The translations under genes were made by a program, and so were the position numbers. The notes under the pieces were generated by a model. That model was not told the origin of the DNA. It made no database searches and saw only the letters and a list, made by a program, of their open reading frames with translations. Shown piece by piece: positions 21,780-33,619 of a stretch of 64,000 bases of DNA. Positions within the stretch are counted from its first letter, which is position 1, and the number at the start of each line of letters is the position of its first letter. This stretch comes from Euglena gracilis (taxonomy: Eukaryota; Euglenida; Euglenophyceae; Euglenales), in NCBI GenBank assembly GCA_039621445.1, contig CP154956.1:27658667-27722666 (forward strand), written 5' to 3'.

Positions 21780-22730
21780 GTGCTCCGCGGAGTGAACCCT
21801 GTTGGTGCTTACGCAGAACGCATGCGTCAATATACCCTGAACTCACAGAAAGCGAGATGGGTGATGACGAAAATACAAGGAACAATATATTCAGCAGAAC
21901 ACCTTTTTGCTTCTACCCCACATGCCACCTGCCCGGAAATGGTAAGCCGGTGTGCCATCACAAACGTTGTTGAGGCCGAAGATCCATACGATAAGGAATA
22001 CACTGACAAAATGGCCGAAAAGCTATATGACGAGGATACAACGGAAGAAACTGAGCCGGAGTAAACCGTGGAAACAGAGGAAAAACCATCACAACCATCC
22101 CAACCACCGTAACCATCACAGCCACAACCATCACACCCACCGACAACCCCCTACGTATCGCTGGCGGAAGCGACAGCGATACGGGTTGTCGGGGAAAGAC
22201 CCCTGCGTCCCGTAAAGGACCGAACACACTATGAACGAGTACAACAAACTTCAGATTTTTCTTACACAACAAAAGGTGAACAATACCTTCCTCTTGACAC
22301 AGTTTACAACATGGGTTCCCATTTGGGAAACATTAACGCAAAAGGTCTGATCCTTGGTGGGATTTGACCAAACTGACAACTTTTGGGGATCAGTACATGA
22401 AGGGCTGCGTGTTAACGCTCCTCCATACCCACCTGTCCAATAGAGCCTGTCGCTTCGGTGACACCTTCCAGGCTGCCAGTAGCTCAACCCACTCCTACAA
22501 CCCTACAAAAACCTGAAAAAGAAATTACGACTGCACGCACACCTTTCTCAGTTTTCGAAACGCCGCAGACGGTTGTAACCGCTGCGGCTGCACACACGTC
22601 AACCCAAAGCTGCTGCAGCGGCAGCAACTTCAACCCAACCAGTACCCTACAAAGAACAGGACCCCCTGCTCAAGCCGCGCAGACGGCACGCGCGAAAACA
22701 CCAGCACAAGCAACTATTCCCCTGTGAGCA
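21780..22730 (+). pseudogene. Unknown acidic then Pro/Thr-rich ORF remnants
   Basis: Frame 21780-22064 ends in a Glu/Asp-rich tail. An in-frame run continues through PSQPSQPP to about 22360, and 22458-22727 is Thr/Ala/Pro-rich. The pieces are broken by stops and lie in series. They probably form one decayed disordered protein, interrupted by the foldback element at 22.77 kb. No function is assigned. Confidence 0.25.
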
Positions 22731-22765
22731 CCTCCTACGCAGCCTGCACGACCGCCTAACCCCCT

Positions 22766-23144
22766 CCCCACTTATAAACCCCCCTCCCACCTATAAACCT
22801 ACCCCCACCTATAAACCCCCCTTTGGGCCGACCAACCAAACCGGGACCTATAAACCCCCACTTCAGTGAAAAAATGAAAGCCGCCGGGGACGTTTTTTTT
22901 CGCCGCAAACCACCCAAAAACTGCTTTTTTTGGCAAATTTTTGACACCTACTATCATCGAAAATGCCATGTTTGACAAAAGTTGCCAAAATTGACAATTT
23001 GGGTGGTTTCGGAGTCATTTTGGGGGGTCGAATTTTCACCAACGATTCTGGGACCTATGAACCCCCCAACCTATAACCCCCCCCCCCCCTTCGGCCGACC
23101 AACCCAACCGGATCCATTAAACCCCCGGGGGTTTATAAGTGGGG
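22766..23144. mobile_element. Foldback/MITE-like element
   Basis: The unit begins CCCCACTTATAAACCCCC and ends with its exact 18-bp inverse. The left arm continues into three more CACCTATAAACC copies. It interrupts Pro-rich coding remnants on both sides (22730 and 23160). No clear target duplication is seen because the flanks are C/G runs. Confidence 0.55.
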
Positions 23145-23154
23145 GGTTTACACC

Positions 23155-24374
23155 TTTACAACCAGCTTCGGCTGGACCGGCACAACCGCCTGTTGAACAG
23201 GGACAACCGTTCTCTGGTCAACCTCGGTTTCAGTCACCAGAACAACGCGCCACCTACATGGACGCGTTACAAAACCTAACAGCTCCACCACGACCTTATA
23301 ATGTCAACGTGCACAATCGTCCTCTTGGACCTGAGTTTGCGACCACACCACAAACACGTCCAACGCGGAAACACAACGTCGTCGGTTGGTCGACACCTCA
23401 CAAAGCGCGCAGTCACTACCAAACGTACAAACGTCAGCGCATGAAATACAACATGAAATGCGTCCAAATGTCCCAGCGGACGAGACCACTGGATACTATA
23501 CCAACGGAAGCACCAGTGCAACGTGTATAAAAACACGAGCATTTCGAAAAGACGGTACATACCGCTGGAATGAAGCAGAGCACGAAGCCGCAAAAGGCCC
23601 GAAAGGCCAGAAACCCAAAGGAAAACGTGCCAGTTCACAACCGGGTTACGACCTGACGTACAATTCATGATTGTCCATCTGTTCTGTATTTCAGACGGAT
23701 GCGATACAATCATGCAGAAGAATTATGATGAACAACACCCCTTGACAGTTGCACCCGCAGTACGCACACACATGGTGAACCTGTACAAGGAAAAAGCACG
23801 AGGCTTTTTCTTCGATGGTACAATTTCCTGTCACGAAAGCCCGGAAGGAATCGACAAACTGCCGGGTTTCTAGCAATTACGTTTCTGGCTCGGATTCCAT
23901 TGCATTAACTTCGGTTAATCCGCACATCCAGCCAGTAAAGGACGTTACCTTCCACACCCAGAATTTCAATACGGACGGGAGTCATCACTTGACACCCTCA
24001 AGAAAATGTTCGACAACGTCCGAGAAATCGGACCACAAGGCATACAATGGGAAGTATTCCCACTTCCAAAGGATGCAAAATTGGTTACTCACGAAATGTT
24101 TTATCTGTTTTTCTACAACCACGAAATTTTTCTGAATGAGCACTGCGGTCCTCGTTTTGAAGTGGTCGTAATCGACCTGAGTTACCTACAAAAACTGGTT
24201 GTTAGATGCACCCACTGCCACCACAAGTTCCCCGTGGACTTCTGGGGCTTTGTCCTGCGCGGTCGGACAACCGACCGCCCAAACGGACAAAAGGCGCAGC
24301 CCCAGCAATGTAAATGGGCGGAGGCCCAACAACAACGACAACTAATGTTGTCGTTGTTGATGATGCAGCCGTAG
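23155..24374 (+). pseudogene. Unknown ORF remnants with CxxC motif
   Basis: Frames at 22982-23530, 23386-23670, 23667-23873 and 24006-24374 follow one another with frame changes. The sequence goes from Pro/Gln-rich to basic, then a better-ordered part (NVREIGPQGIQWEVFPLP, EHCGPRFEVVVIDLSYL) that ends CTHCHHKFP. It reads like one decayed protein with a terminal zinc-binding motif. I do not recognise the family. Confidence 0.25.
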
Positions 24375-24597
24375 CTACCACTGGCAGTTGTACGGGTGCA
24401 GGCTTCGCTGCTGTGTCGGACTCAGCTGATTGTGGTTTTGGTAGTTTTGTCTGGGGTTGAAGACAGAAATTTTGTCATCCGACAAAATTGTTTCCTCCAG
24501 AACCGCGAGGAAGCCATTCCGGAATGAGGATGGCTGACCCATGCTCTATTTGTACGTTTGTCCTTGAAAAATGGGCCAAAGACCTCTCTTTGGAGGG

Positions 24598-25171
24598 TGT
24601 TGGGGGGTAGGGACCCTCGCCCGGGGGGGCTGCCGGGGCTGCGACCACTGTTTTCCGGCCCTGGTGGGCTCAGGCCAGGGCCATTCTGAAAATGGGCCCC
24701 GTTTTCAACAACAGGTGGGGGTGAGGTGTGCCCCCCCGACCCGGGGTCCCTAGTTGCCCCGCGTAGGATCGTTTTTTCTTGCCGCCATTTTTGTTTTCCC
24801 ATTTCCTAACTTCCAGATCAAAGAGGTGGACAAATACAAAACCAACCCTCCTACTTGGTAGCAAACAGCAGAGCACAAACAAACCTGGCTGAGAGGGTGG
24901 GCGAGTACCTTTGGTTCAGGTGAGTGTTTGTGGATAGAAAAATTGGAAAGCAATGCCTTGGTTTCTATTGTACTTGTTAATTCTTTGAAATTCCCAATTC
25001 TTTGTGGCTTTCTTCAATTCTTTCCACAATTCTCAAATGACTTTCCTTCTGGGATTCTCTGGGGTTCAAATTCCTTGCGCCGGTTGGTTAACTGGTGTTG
25101 CTGGTTCCTACCCGGGGGATTTTGGGAATTTTTGGGACATTTTTGGCTGCCGCCGCCAGCGGCAGCCGACA
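24598..25171 (-). repeat. 3' LTR of the nested LTR element
   Basis: This 574-bp LTR is equal in length to the 5' LTR and nearly identical. The polypurine tract abuts it at 25172. Confidence 0.85.
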
Positions 25172-25182
25172 CCCCCTCCCTT
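25172..25182 (-). promoter_or_regulatory. Polypurine tract
   Basis: AAGGGAGGGGG on minus directly precedes the 3' LTR and would prime plus-strand DNA synthesis. Confidence 0.75.
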
Positions 25183-28100
25183 GCGACGTTAGTCGGACCC
25201 GTTTTCTGCCCCCCCCCCCCGAACAAAATCGGGGGAGAGAATTTGTTTTTTTTTGTGGGGGCGAAAATTCTGATTTTTTTGATTATTTTTTTTCGTAACG
25301 GGTCCTGTCGCATTTTTTTTTGACAATCAGTGTCATGATTCAGACCCCCCCCCCCCAGCCATAATATCGGGAAACTTGGGGGACTCTGAAAAATCAGGTC
25401 TTCGGGGGTCTAGCCCCCCCCCCCGACAAGCGTGGAGAATGGGACTTTGAATGATGAAATCCGAAAACAATTCTGAACGAAACCAACTCTGGGCACTCAA
25501 CCCCAAAGCCTAAGTCCCACGCTGCCCCCTTGGTGAAAATCCTTTCTCGTTGGCAGCTTTCATGTGAGATTTCGTTCGCTTTTTTGAAAAAAATCAGGGA
25601 CTTTGGCCAACAGTGCCTCAGTAGGGGAATTGTTGGGTGAAAGAAAATAGAAACATGGGCATTCCTTTCCGGTCTGTGGCAGTTGGGTGAGAAAAAAGGC
25701 GAACAGCGAAGAGTGTGAGGGTGCGAGGGTAAGACGGTTATATGGAATAGTGTACAATGGGTGTGCGGGTTTGTGTGCATGTGCGGGTGTGTGTTTTGCG
25801 TGTATGCACGCTCACTTCCTTGTCATGCCTTCCAAACAAAAATGACTGGGCCGATTTTTTTGTTCGCAAAGAAAACAGGGCTTGACATTGGCCCCCAGCC
25901 ACTATATCACAGGGCTTCAGTGCCCACGTGGCTGTTTTTTATTATTGGCCCACACCAGGGCCTTTGGACGGAGGAGGGGTCATCTCCAATCCAGGGTCCC
26001 CCCCCCCAAGTTCGGATGCCTGCAAGCTGTGTTCCATGAAAAAAATGCCTTTGACGAACAATCACAATCCAAACCGAATCAAAATTCTGAAATTTAAAAT
26101 TCCAACTCCTTTTTCATTCTCCAGAAAAATAATCAAAATCCCAGGTTTTTTCACTTTTTAAATAAAAATCCTCCAGCAAAATCCTCAAAAATCTGAGTCC
26201 AACCCACAGGTCCAGGGCCTACAAAAGCCCTCAACAAAATCCAATCGAGAATTCGAACCTGCCACATGAAACAAACAAAGTCCAACCGAGAGCAACCAAC
26301 CCAACAGAAGCAACATCAGAAGCATACCGCTGCACAGGGGCCAAGCCATCCAAGCCCAACCCTGCGCTCACCAAACGTTGAAGCCATAAAAACCAACCAA
26401 TCCGGCTTGCCAATTAAAATTCACTGCCCCCCCCCCAAATCACATGGGCAATGGGGGTCAAACGGCAAACTCAAAAATCCAAAACATTCATAACCAGTTT
26501 CCTCAGCCAAGGCAATTGTTTTCGCCCCCCACCCCAGCAAAGGGCAGGGGGCATAACAGCCTCTAAACTCAACAAAAATCACAAACCTGGGCTGTAACAT
26601 CCAAACCGATTGAAATAATACTCAAATCCACCATGTGTTAAAACACGGGTCTTCACCCCCCTCCACCGTCAACCGGTGCGGGGAGGGCCAAGAAGGCTTT
26701 GCACAGCCCCCCCCCCCTGCACGAGGAGGGGAGAAAATTGGATCCAAAACCACAGCTTTGAACAATTCAAACCTGAAACCTGAAATCTCAGTTTCTGGCA
26801 CTGTGGGGAACAGCCAACCAGATTGATGATTCTGAGTCCTGGCCATGCTTCGGGCCAAGTCCCAGGTTCGGTTGGGTCAGCTTTAATCTCCACTGCCGGT
26901 GCTCAAAATCCAAAACGTAAATCAGAGTGATAATGATATCTCCACACTGACCATGTAAACGATGTCCGCTTCAGATCTCAATGTAATTGATTGTCAATTG
27001 TCATTGTGATCGCAGTCATTGATTGATGTCCCGATTTGAACTCCTTGGCTCTTGTGAAACCTGAACAATGACGAACAAAAACAAGAAAGACACATTCCGT
27101 GACAAAACGCAGTCTTTGGGCATAAACAGTGAGGACTCGGAGATTCACAAAAAAATTCAGCACGGCACTCCAATACCCAAATTAAAGGGTTTAACTGACC
27201 TTTTCCGTGTGATTTCTGTGCTTTCTCAAGTCCCAGCTTTTTCCACTTTCGGAATTTTCCTTTGGCTGTATTGAGAACTCTGAGATGAGCAGCAACCGAA
27301 AACTGAAAACTGAGTCTTTTCTTTGGGGCACTCAGTAAACGCAACCCCCCAACTTTGTTCCAGCAGATTTTGTTCCTTGGGGGTTATACAAGAGATGGTG
27401 TGGCACCAGCACCTCCTGTGTATGTTCCCCCCCTCGTCACTGATCAACTGAAAACTTTGGGTTGGCCACCAAAATTTCCCCAGGTCGACCGTAACACAAT
27501 TTGGAACCCTGGGCCCTTATGAGTGTGCTTCGACAGGGGTGTTCATTCCTACCTGGATACACAACACTCTCGGTACCCCTCCTTGCGCGCCTCCCAAAAA
27601 AAATGAATAACTTTTTGGCAATCGGTGGTAAAGTTGAGGTTCTGTTCCTCAAAATTTGGCAGTCACCGTAAATACTGGGTTTCCCCTCCTGAAGCCACAC
27701 TGAAAACTGAAGGAATCAAACACACAAACTTTGTGAGAGTTGCAAGTAGTCCCAGCCTGAAAATTCACACCATCAAGATTCGTGGTGGAACCCATTGATG
27801 CATGGGGCTGCAAATATTTATGTCCACTAGAACGTCTCTGGGATCTTAGATTCTGCCATTCCGCAGAAAATTCACCCCTCTGAAAACTAACTCTCATCAT
27901 CGACTGAAAACAGCGACTTCAACTCCTGGACAAAATATTGATGAGCCAGGAACCAGGAAATAAAAACCAGCAAAAGTCTGCAGGAAAATGCTGTCAATCT
28001 GCTGCAGATTCTTTGCATCGGCAGAGATTATGTCTGAAAGGAATCATCCCATATCTCGCTTGAGATTCACAGCCAACTCGGAATCTTTGACCCAAAGAAA

Positions 28101-28215
28101 CACAGCATATTTGCACGACAAACACACTGTGATTTACACAACACTGTGATTGTGCTGATTCGCGCGTGTGGTTGGTTAAAAACTGTGCTGTGCAAAATGA
28201 AGTTAAAGAAGGTCA
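25183..28215. other. Non-coding interior of the nested LTR element
   Basis: About 3 kb between the gag-like gene and the 3' LTR has no frame above roughly 130 codons and no pol motifs. It contains poly-C runs (25337-25353, 25417-25427) and A-rich stretches. It is filler, or captured or decayed sequence, as in large non-autonomous LTR elements. Confidence 0.5.
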
Positions 28216-29766
28216 TCACCACTGGTATGGGGACAACCATCCCCATCCGTTCCAAGTATTCACAGGCCAGTCCCAACCACACCAATCAGGAAACCAGGAA
28301 TTATTGCTGGGCCACGCAGGTCTCCAAGGAATTTGATTCCAACTGTTGTTTCCATACCTCCTGATTTTTTTCGCACCAATCCATTTTCTTTGCCTCACAC
28401 TCAAGTCGGAAGAAGATTTTGCAGAGGAAACTTCAGATGATAGCAAATTTGCATGATGTTCAGATCTGAGATTTTCAGAGACAAAAATTTCTGGACTTGA
28501 CAAAATTTTGTCACTGACTTGCAACTTTTCAGTGATTTGCAATTCAAACGTTTTCAATTGTGTCTGCAATTTTCCACAAAAAAATTATTCCCAATTCTTT
28601 TCTTCACTCTCCAGCCTTTTTGACAGAGCCTCGCCCTTCTCGTACAGGGACTGGATGCTGTCAGAAAAACGGTTTTCAATTTCACTGCAAATTCGTGTGA
28701 AAATGCCATGAAATTGATCTGTCAAAATTCTCAGACGGGTTTCAATTTCAGCAATCCGTCCCTCCAAGTGGCTGGACTCACTGTGGCTTTGGATGGGCAG
28801 ATCCTCCAGTTTTGTCAGTCTCTCATGCAGAGAAGAAGTGTTCGAAAATAATTCTGTGATACCTCCTTCAACATATTGGGACCACTCATCCCAAGGGTCA
28901 TAAGAAGTTTCAGATTCTGTGACTTCTGAAATATCTGCACTGTCATGACCTTGTGCTGATTTTGCGCTGACCTCCCCAGATTCAGAGTCACGCCCCACAG
29001 AAGAAGATTGGGGATTGAAACGACATCCAGGTGTCAAACAAGCCACACCTTTCAAGTGCAAAACATTTGGACAGGGTTCAAAACATTCTGATAAACCTTC
29101 AGGTTCTCGAGTGTCCCCAAAATTCTGATTTCTGGGTGGTACCCAACCTGCTTTGATTAAAAAATCCTCCATTTCGCGTAACTTGGCAGGATCCACCTCC
29201 CTTTCCGTTTCACAGTCAATTTGACACTGTTGGGAGGATTGAACCATTGCGTGAGTGGCCTCCCCTTTCTGCTGGTCTGGCAATGCACTAGTTGGGCTTT
29301 CCCCTGATGTTTTTGACGAAAAATCAAAGTTATCTCCACGACATTGATATGGACAATTTGAGTTCGGGCCATGAGAATGTCCAATGGCTTTTTCACATCG
29401 TTCCCTCCAAAAATCCATTTGATAAGCTAGAATTTGGGCCTCCCTTTTTCTTTGTTCCTCTGTATGGGTATCACTGATTTCAATTCCCAACGATTTGAAT
29501 TGATCACTGTATTCTTTCAATTCTTTGTCAACAGAGTGGGCAAAGCCACCTCTGCTTACCATGTTGGGGGGTAGGGACCCTCGCCCGGGGGGGCTGCCGG
29601 GGCTGCAACCACTGTTTTCCGGCCCTGGTGGGCTCAGGCCAGGGCCATTCTGAAAATGGGCCCCGTTTTCAACAACAGGTGGGGGTGAGGTGTGCCCCCC
29701 CGACCCGGGGTCCCTAGTTGCCCCGCGTAGGATCGTTTTTTCTTGCCGACATTTTTGTTTTCCCAT
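28216..29766 (-). CDS. gag-like protein of the nested LTR element, with in-frame stop
   Basis: The frame starts inside the 5' LTR and runs 393 codons to a TAA (28585-28587), then stays open in the same frame to 28216, giving about 515 codons. Residues 1-67 are Gly/Pro-rich and LTR-encoded. The middle has Cys pairs (CPYQC; CFEPC; CLTPGC). Residues about 290-430 are heptad-like and probably coiled coil (LEGRIAEIETRLRIL). The last 48 residues hold 11 tryptophans in W-N-x-W / W-x-W spacing. The TAA lies in an AATAATTTTTTTG context that could permit readthrough or slippage. I do not recognise the family; capsid-like function is inferred from position. Confidence 0.55.
29549..29561 (-). promoter_or_regulatory. 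Primer binding site, tRNA-iMet-like
   Basis: TGGTAAGCAGAGG follows the LTR directly. It matches the initiator tRNA-Met complement (TGGTAGCAGAGG) with one extra A. Confidence 0.7.
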
Positions 29767-30135
29767 TTCCCAGCTTCCAGATCAAAGAGGTGGACAAATA
29801 CAAAACCAACCCTCCTACTTGGTAGCAAACAGCAGAGCACAAACAAACCTGGCTGAGAGGGTGGGCGAGTACCTTTGGTTCAGGTGAGTGTTTGTGGATA
29901 GAAAAATTGGAAAGCAATGCCTTGGTTTCTATTGTACTTGTTAATTCTTTGAAATTCCCAATTCTTTGTGGCTTTCTTCAATTCTTTCCACACTTCTCAA
30001 ATGACTTTCCTTCTGGGATTCTCTGGGGTTCAAATTCCTTGCGCGGGTTGGTTAACTGGTTTTGCTGGTTCCTACCCGGGGGATTTTGGGAATTTTTGGG
30101 ACATTTTTGGCTGCCGCCGCCAGCGGCAGCCGACA
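29562..30135 (-). repeat. 5' LTR of the nested LTR element
   Basis: This 574-bp LTR is in minus orientation. It also holds the start of the gag-like gene (ATG at 29766). Confidence 0.85.
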
Positions 30136-30282
30136 GGGGTCTCGCCAAACAGGCGCTTCTGGTATTTCCGTTTTCCATCCTCGTCCCATTCGGGTCGAAG
30201 AGGGAGGTATTCTTGTGGGAGCGGTTGTCTTAGATTGAAAAAAATTATAGATTTTCAATGTACCGCATAATAACGCTCTCCA

Positions 30283-31134
30283 TTGGTGCGTCTGCATATG
30301 CAGAGGCACTTGTCGGTGCTTTCTTCAGGCGTATCCGGTTTCCCCAAGTTCGCGGGGATTGTGGCTGAAACAGCAAAGAGAGCAGTGAAGTCTGCAACCA
30401 AACGTTCAGAAGAACGTTTACCACAACCTCCACCAACACCTACAAGGCCTGTGGAACATACCCCCGTACATTCCTCGGACTCTTCTTCGGTTTCCTCTTC
30501 CAGGTCATCCGGAGATGAGGAAATGGAGGAAGTGACGGACAACGAACAAACTACACGGACGGTCTCCTCCGCTTCAGCTGAGTCTGAAGGCAGAGATGAC
30601 AGCGAACTACATGCTTTAAGGGCCGAAGTGCCAGTTACAACACCTGGTGCGTCACGGCCACAATCTCCGTTACCGGACGCGGAACCAGAAGTGCCCACAG
30701 AACTTACAATGACTAAAATGCCTACAAAATCCACAATGGCTGCAGCACCTTTGACGGACACCATGCCACTACCGTCCGTGCAGGAGGAAAATTGGAGGGA
30801 CACGGAAGTAACAGACGCTGAAAATATCGCACTACGTGAACCGACTGCACGAAGGCAACCGGAATCTCCATACGATACCCACAGACGAGGAGATCCCGAA
30901 CACTTCATACTAATTTCTCCAGAAGTCGGTCGTGGCGCAGAACGCGTTGTGGGAAGCGTCCGAAGTGGCCTAGCCGCGATGATCGCAATGGTGAGATTGA
31001 GGTGTTCCTCTTCCTCGCGAAGTCCCCGTGACACAGGACTTAGCCAACAGCCCACACAAGAAGCTCCGGATTCGACTGCAGAATTGGAAGCAGATGCGGC
31101 CAGTTCTACTGCTGTCGTGCAAACTACTGTCTAA
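30283..31134 (+). CDS. Unknown Ser/Thr/Glu-rich protein
   Basis: This is an uninterrupted 283-codon frame, the longest on plus in this part. It is acidic and rich in Ser, Thr, Pro and Glu (SSDSSSVSSSRSSGDEEMEEV near residue 65), with no ordered domain apart from a short hydrophobic segment (LAAMIAMVRL). It lies just outside the nested LTR element, so it may be the continuation of ORF remnants at 20.9-24.4 kb split by that insertion. Function unknown. Confidence 0.35.
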   Translation: MVRLHMQRHLSVLSSGVSGFPKFAGIVAETAKRAVKSATKRSEERLPQPPPTPTRPVEHTPVHSSDSSSVSSSRSSGDEEMEEVTDNEQTTRTVSSASAESEGRDDSELHALRAEVPVTTPGASRPQSPLPDAEPEVPTELTMTKMPTKSTMAAAPLTDTMPLPSVQEENWRDTEVTDAENIALREPTARRQPESPYDTHRRGDPEHFILISPEVGRGAERVVGSVRSGLAAMIAMVRLRCSSSSRSPRDTGLSQQPTQEAPDSTAELEADAASSTAVVQTTV

Positions 31135-31203
31135 ACATCTGAATTGGTAACAACAAGCTAATCGACTAGGGTCGAAACAACTTCGCCACATGACACAACG
31201 CCC

Positions 31204-31500
31204 GTGGTGGTGCACACACCTGAACAAGTGCTACCGACGGCTTCGGAAGTGGCACCTACCACTACACCAACAGCCAAACCTACTCCAATGACTTCTGCAG
31301 AACGCCCCCTTCCGCACAGCAGAAAGAAAAGATCAGTAAACCTCAGACTAAACCACATCCGGCAGAATCGTGCAATCCTGCGGAACCGCATAATGAACCT
31401 AAACCACCTCCACCTGGGAGTGGTAGCAAGTCAGGAAAGCGGGCAGAGCCTCCATCTACTACCACACCAGCGCCAACCTGCACAGAAGTGACTTGGAAAA
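31204..31500 (+). pseudogene. Thr/Pro-rich ORF continuation
   Basis: The frame 31204-31491 continues the compositional trend of 30283-31134 after a stop and frame change (TPTAKPTP, then a basic RKKRSVNLRLNHIR). It is probably the same decayed gene. Confidence 0.25.
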
Positions 31501-31689
31501 GCCGGGTCACATCTACACTTTGAGGCATGACACGACAAGATACAACCTCTGACACCTTCCGGGGGATAACACACCAGTTGACAAGGATGCCTCCTTGTGG
31601 CAGGAGGAAATCATCAGCAACCTGCCAAGCGCCGAAGAACGCATCGTCATGAATCAATCAGCCCGTCGAGGTGGAAGTTCGTTGAACAA

Positions 31690-32790
31690 GTGGGCTCAGT
31701 CACTTTTCTTGTACGAGGAAAAATTCAACTACCATTTTCAGCATATTTGGCGATTATAAAATGCTAAATCGCCAAGAGTGTTTGCCCAACACCCTTGGGA
31801 AACATTTCTTTTTGACAATAGGCAGAATAGCCAAACAACATGGCTCTGTACTGTTTGCCACAACATCCGTAACAGGATGCCAGCTGAGCATATCTGTTAC
31901 GCAGACAACAAAACGAAGAACATTTCAACACAGCGAGTTCGTTCCAAACACAGCCGCTTTGACTTGCGGTGATTCGTTTTTTCATGGAAGAAACTTAACA
32001 ACTTCCGGTGGTCGGCAGAAGACCGAGACCGTGACGTACCAGTTTTTTGTGTCAACTGCCTACCGGCAGACATATGGTTGCCTGCAGATGGTCACAAGGT
32101 CGTACCAGGAAGCGAGGAATTTCTGGAAGATTTCCTCAATTTTTACAAAAAAAAGACGACACATGTACCAACACAGAAGCTTTAAGAAACCTGAGGCATT
32201 TGAGCGTGGCGGAATTACCTTTGGCTTCCAAACTGGTTCCGGTGGAATCAGAATCGCTGGGGAATGTACAAAAGGGCGACTACCCCTACTTTTCACCAAT
32301 GACGACTGGAAACCAGTCCTTTACCCACTGTTTACAAAACCTCCAACGGTATCTGAAACCAGACAAATATGGTTACTACTTGACTACCCGCCTGAAGGAC
32401 ATGGTTACGAACACAATTCAGATATGGGTTCGTTCCATTATGAAGCCACACATAACACGCCGTGCCTGTGCCTCCCGTTGATTTCGACGCTCTGCCTGGA
32501 ATGCCACCACAAGTACCTGCAAATTATCCAAGGTGGATCTATTACATATGGCCTGCACCTTTTCGACGGTTTTAAGGGAAAATGTACATATTTTATTTCA
32601 CAAGCAAGCTGAAACGCTCAAAACCGACCTGCTAAAGGAGATCGATGAAATAAAAAGTTGGTTTATCCCAAGGATCAACATGAATGATCCTGACAACGAT
32701 ACCCTAGATCTGCGTCCAACGGAAATGACCTTGGTATACGACCCAGATATGGGCGAGTACTTCAAGGAAACAGGCAAAAGCTGAGCTTTT
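31690..32790 (+). pseudogene. Unknown ORF remnants with cysteine pairs
   Basis: Frames at 31761-32612, 31778-31972 and 32047-32481 overlap in different frames. The most protein-like path has SLFLYEEKFNYHF, then WLCTVCHNI...EHIC (a possible zinc-binding set) and VNCLPADIWLP. 32533-32784 (LLKEIDEIKSWFIPRINMN) follows. No family recognised. Confidence 0.25.
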
Positions 32791-33180
32791 CCTGCCTCGT
32801 GCAATCAGCTACGGCTGACATGGGCGTAGTCCCACATAATGAGCGAAAACTCGATCGTGAACACGCACCTTAGCGCCACCTTCAACACCGCTTGAAGACC
32901 CTGCGGCGGAATCGCCTTAAGCTTGGTCGACAACATGTTGATTGTGAAGAGTCAATACTTCAAAGACACTACGGTGTCAATTAAAAACGCACACAAAGCA
33001 CAGAGTACACGCCACAATTATTTGCGCTTTGTGCTCCAAACTCGTTAACCGTGATTGGGAACCAGACTATGGTTCTCTGGTACTCTCTCTCTCTCTCTCT
33101 CTCTGAACCTGAGACTGTGCCTGGTATCCCGACTGGCCTGGTCCGGAAGAGAAATCGGGCAGGGCCCTGGGAGGGAGACG
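32790..33180. other. No gene; CT microsatellite at 33083-33104
   Basis: This holds a (CT)11 run and, at its end, the purine stretch GGGAGGGAGACG, which abuts the LTR at 33181 and may be its polypurine tract. Confidence 0.5.
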
Positions 33181-33609
33181 TGTACCAGGCAGCCATTCTG
33201 CCATGGCACTGCGTACAAGATACAATAGTCTACGGCCTACAATCTGGCTACGGCCGGGCTGTACACAGTACTATGGTTATTCATCAGACAAAGAGAAAAT
33301 CTCAGGCTATAGCGAAAGCTTATCGAAAACAACTGGTTCCTAATTAAAGTTTGCAGGGTTTGGTGTTTTGCCATTCACTTTTAGAATTTGTGGGCGAAGT
33401 CCCTTTTGAATAGAGAATGTTTTTCCTTCTTTGACAAAACTCGAAGGTGCAAGAAGTACTTTCACACAAGGGACGTCGTTCCCACTTTTCCCACTTGACT
33501 TTCTTCCTTTGCCACAAAAGGGGGAAAGGGGAAGCAAATTTTGTTGTTACTCCCCCCTCGGGTTTCTCGGAAGAAAGGGAAAAGCGGAAAATCGATGGCG
33601 GGACGTACA
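33181..33609 (+). repeat. LTR of an old LTR retrotransposon (right copy)
   Basis: Its ends are a perfect TGTAC...GTACA pair. It is about 80% identical to 14068-14487. A purine-rich stretch abuts its left end, as for a 3' LTR on plus. It borders the truncated recombinase end of the minus-strand DIRS-like element. Confidence 0.6.
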
Positions 33610-33619
33610 CTGGGTGCCA

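Larger units (their letters stand above)
24598..30135 (-). mobile_element. Complete nested LTR retrotransposon with one gag-like gene
   Basis: Two 574-bp LTRs (24598-25171 and 29562-30135), differing at about eight positions, flank a 4.4-kb interior. Ends are TGTCG...CAACA on minus. Directly after the 5' LTR (minus) is TGGTAAGCAGAGG, a primer site close to that of initiator tRNA-Met, and directly before the 3' LTR is the purine tract AAGGGAGGGGG. The bordering tetramers are AGGG and GGGG, a near match. Only one long gene is present (28216-29766); no RT, RNase H or integrase is seen, so it must move with enzymes from elsewhere. High LTR identity makes it a young insertion in the older mosaic. 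Confidence 0.85.
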
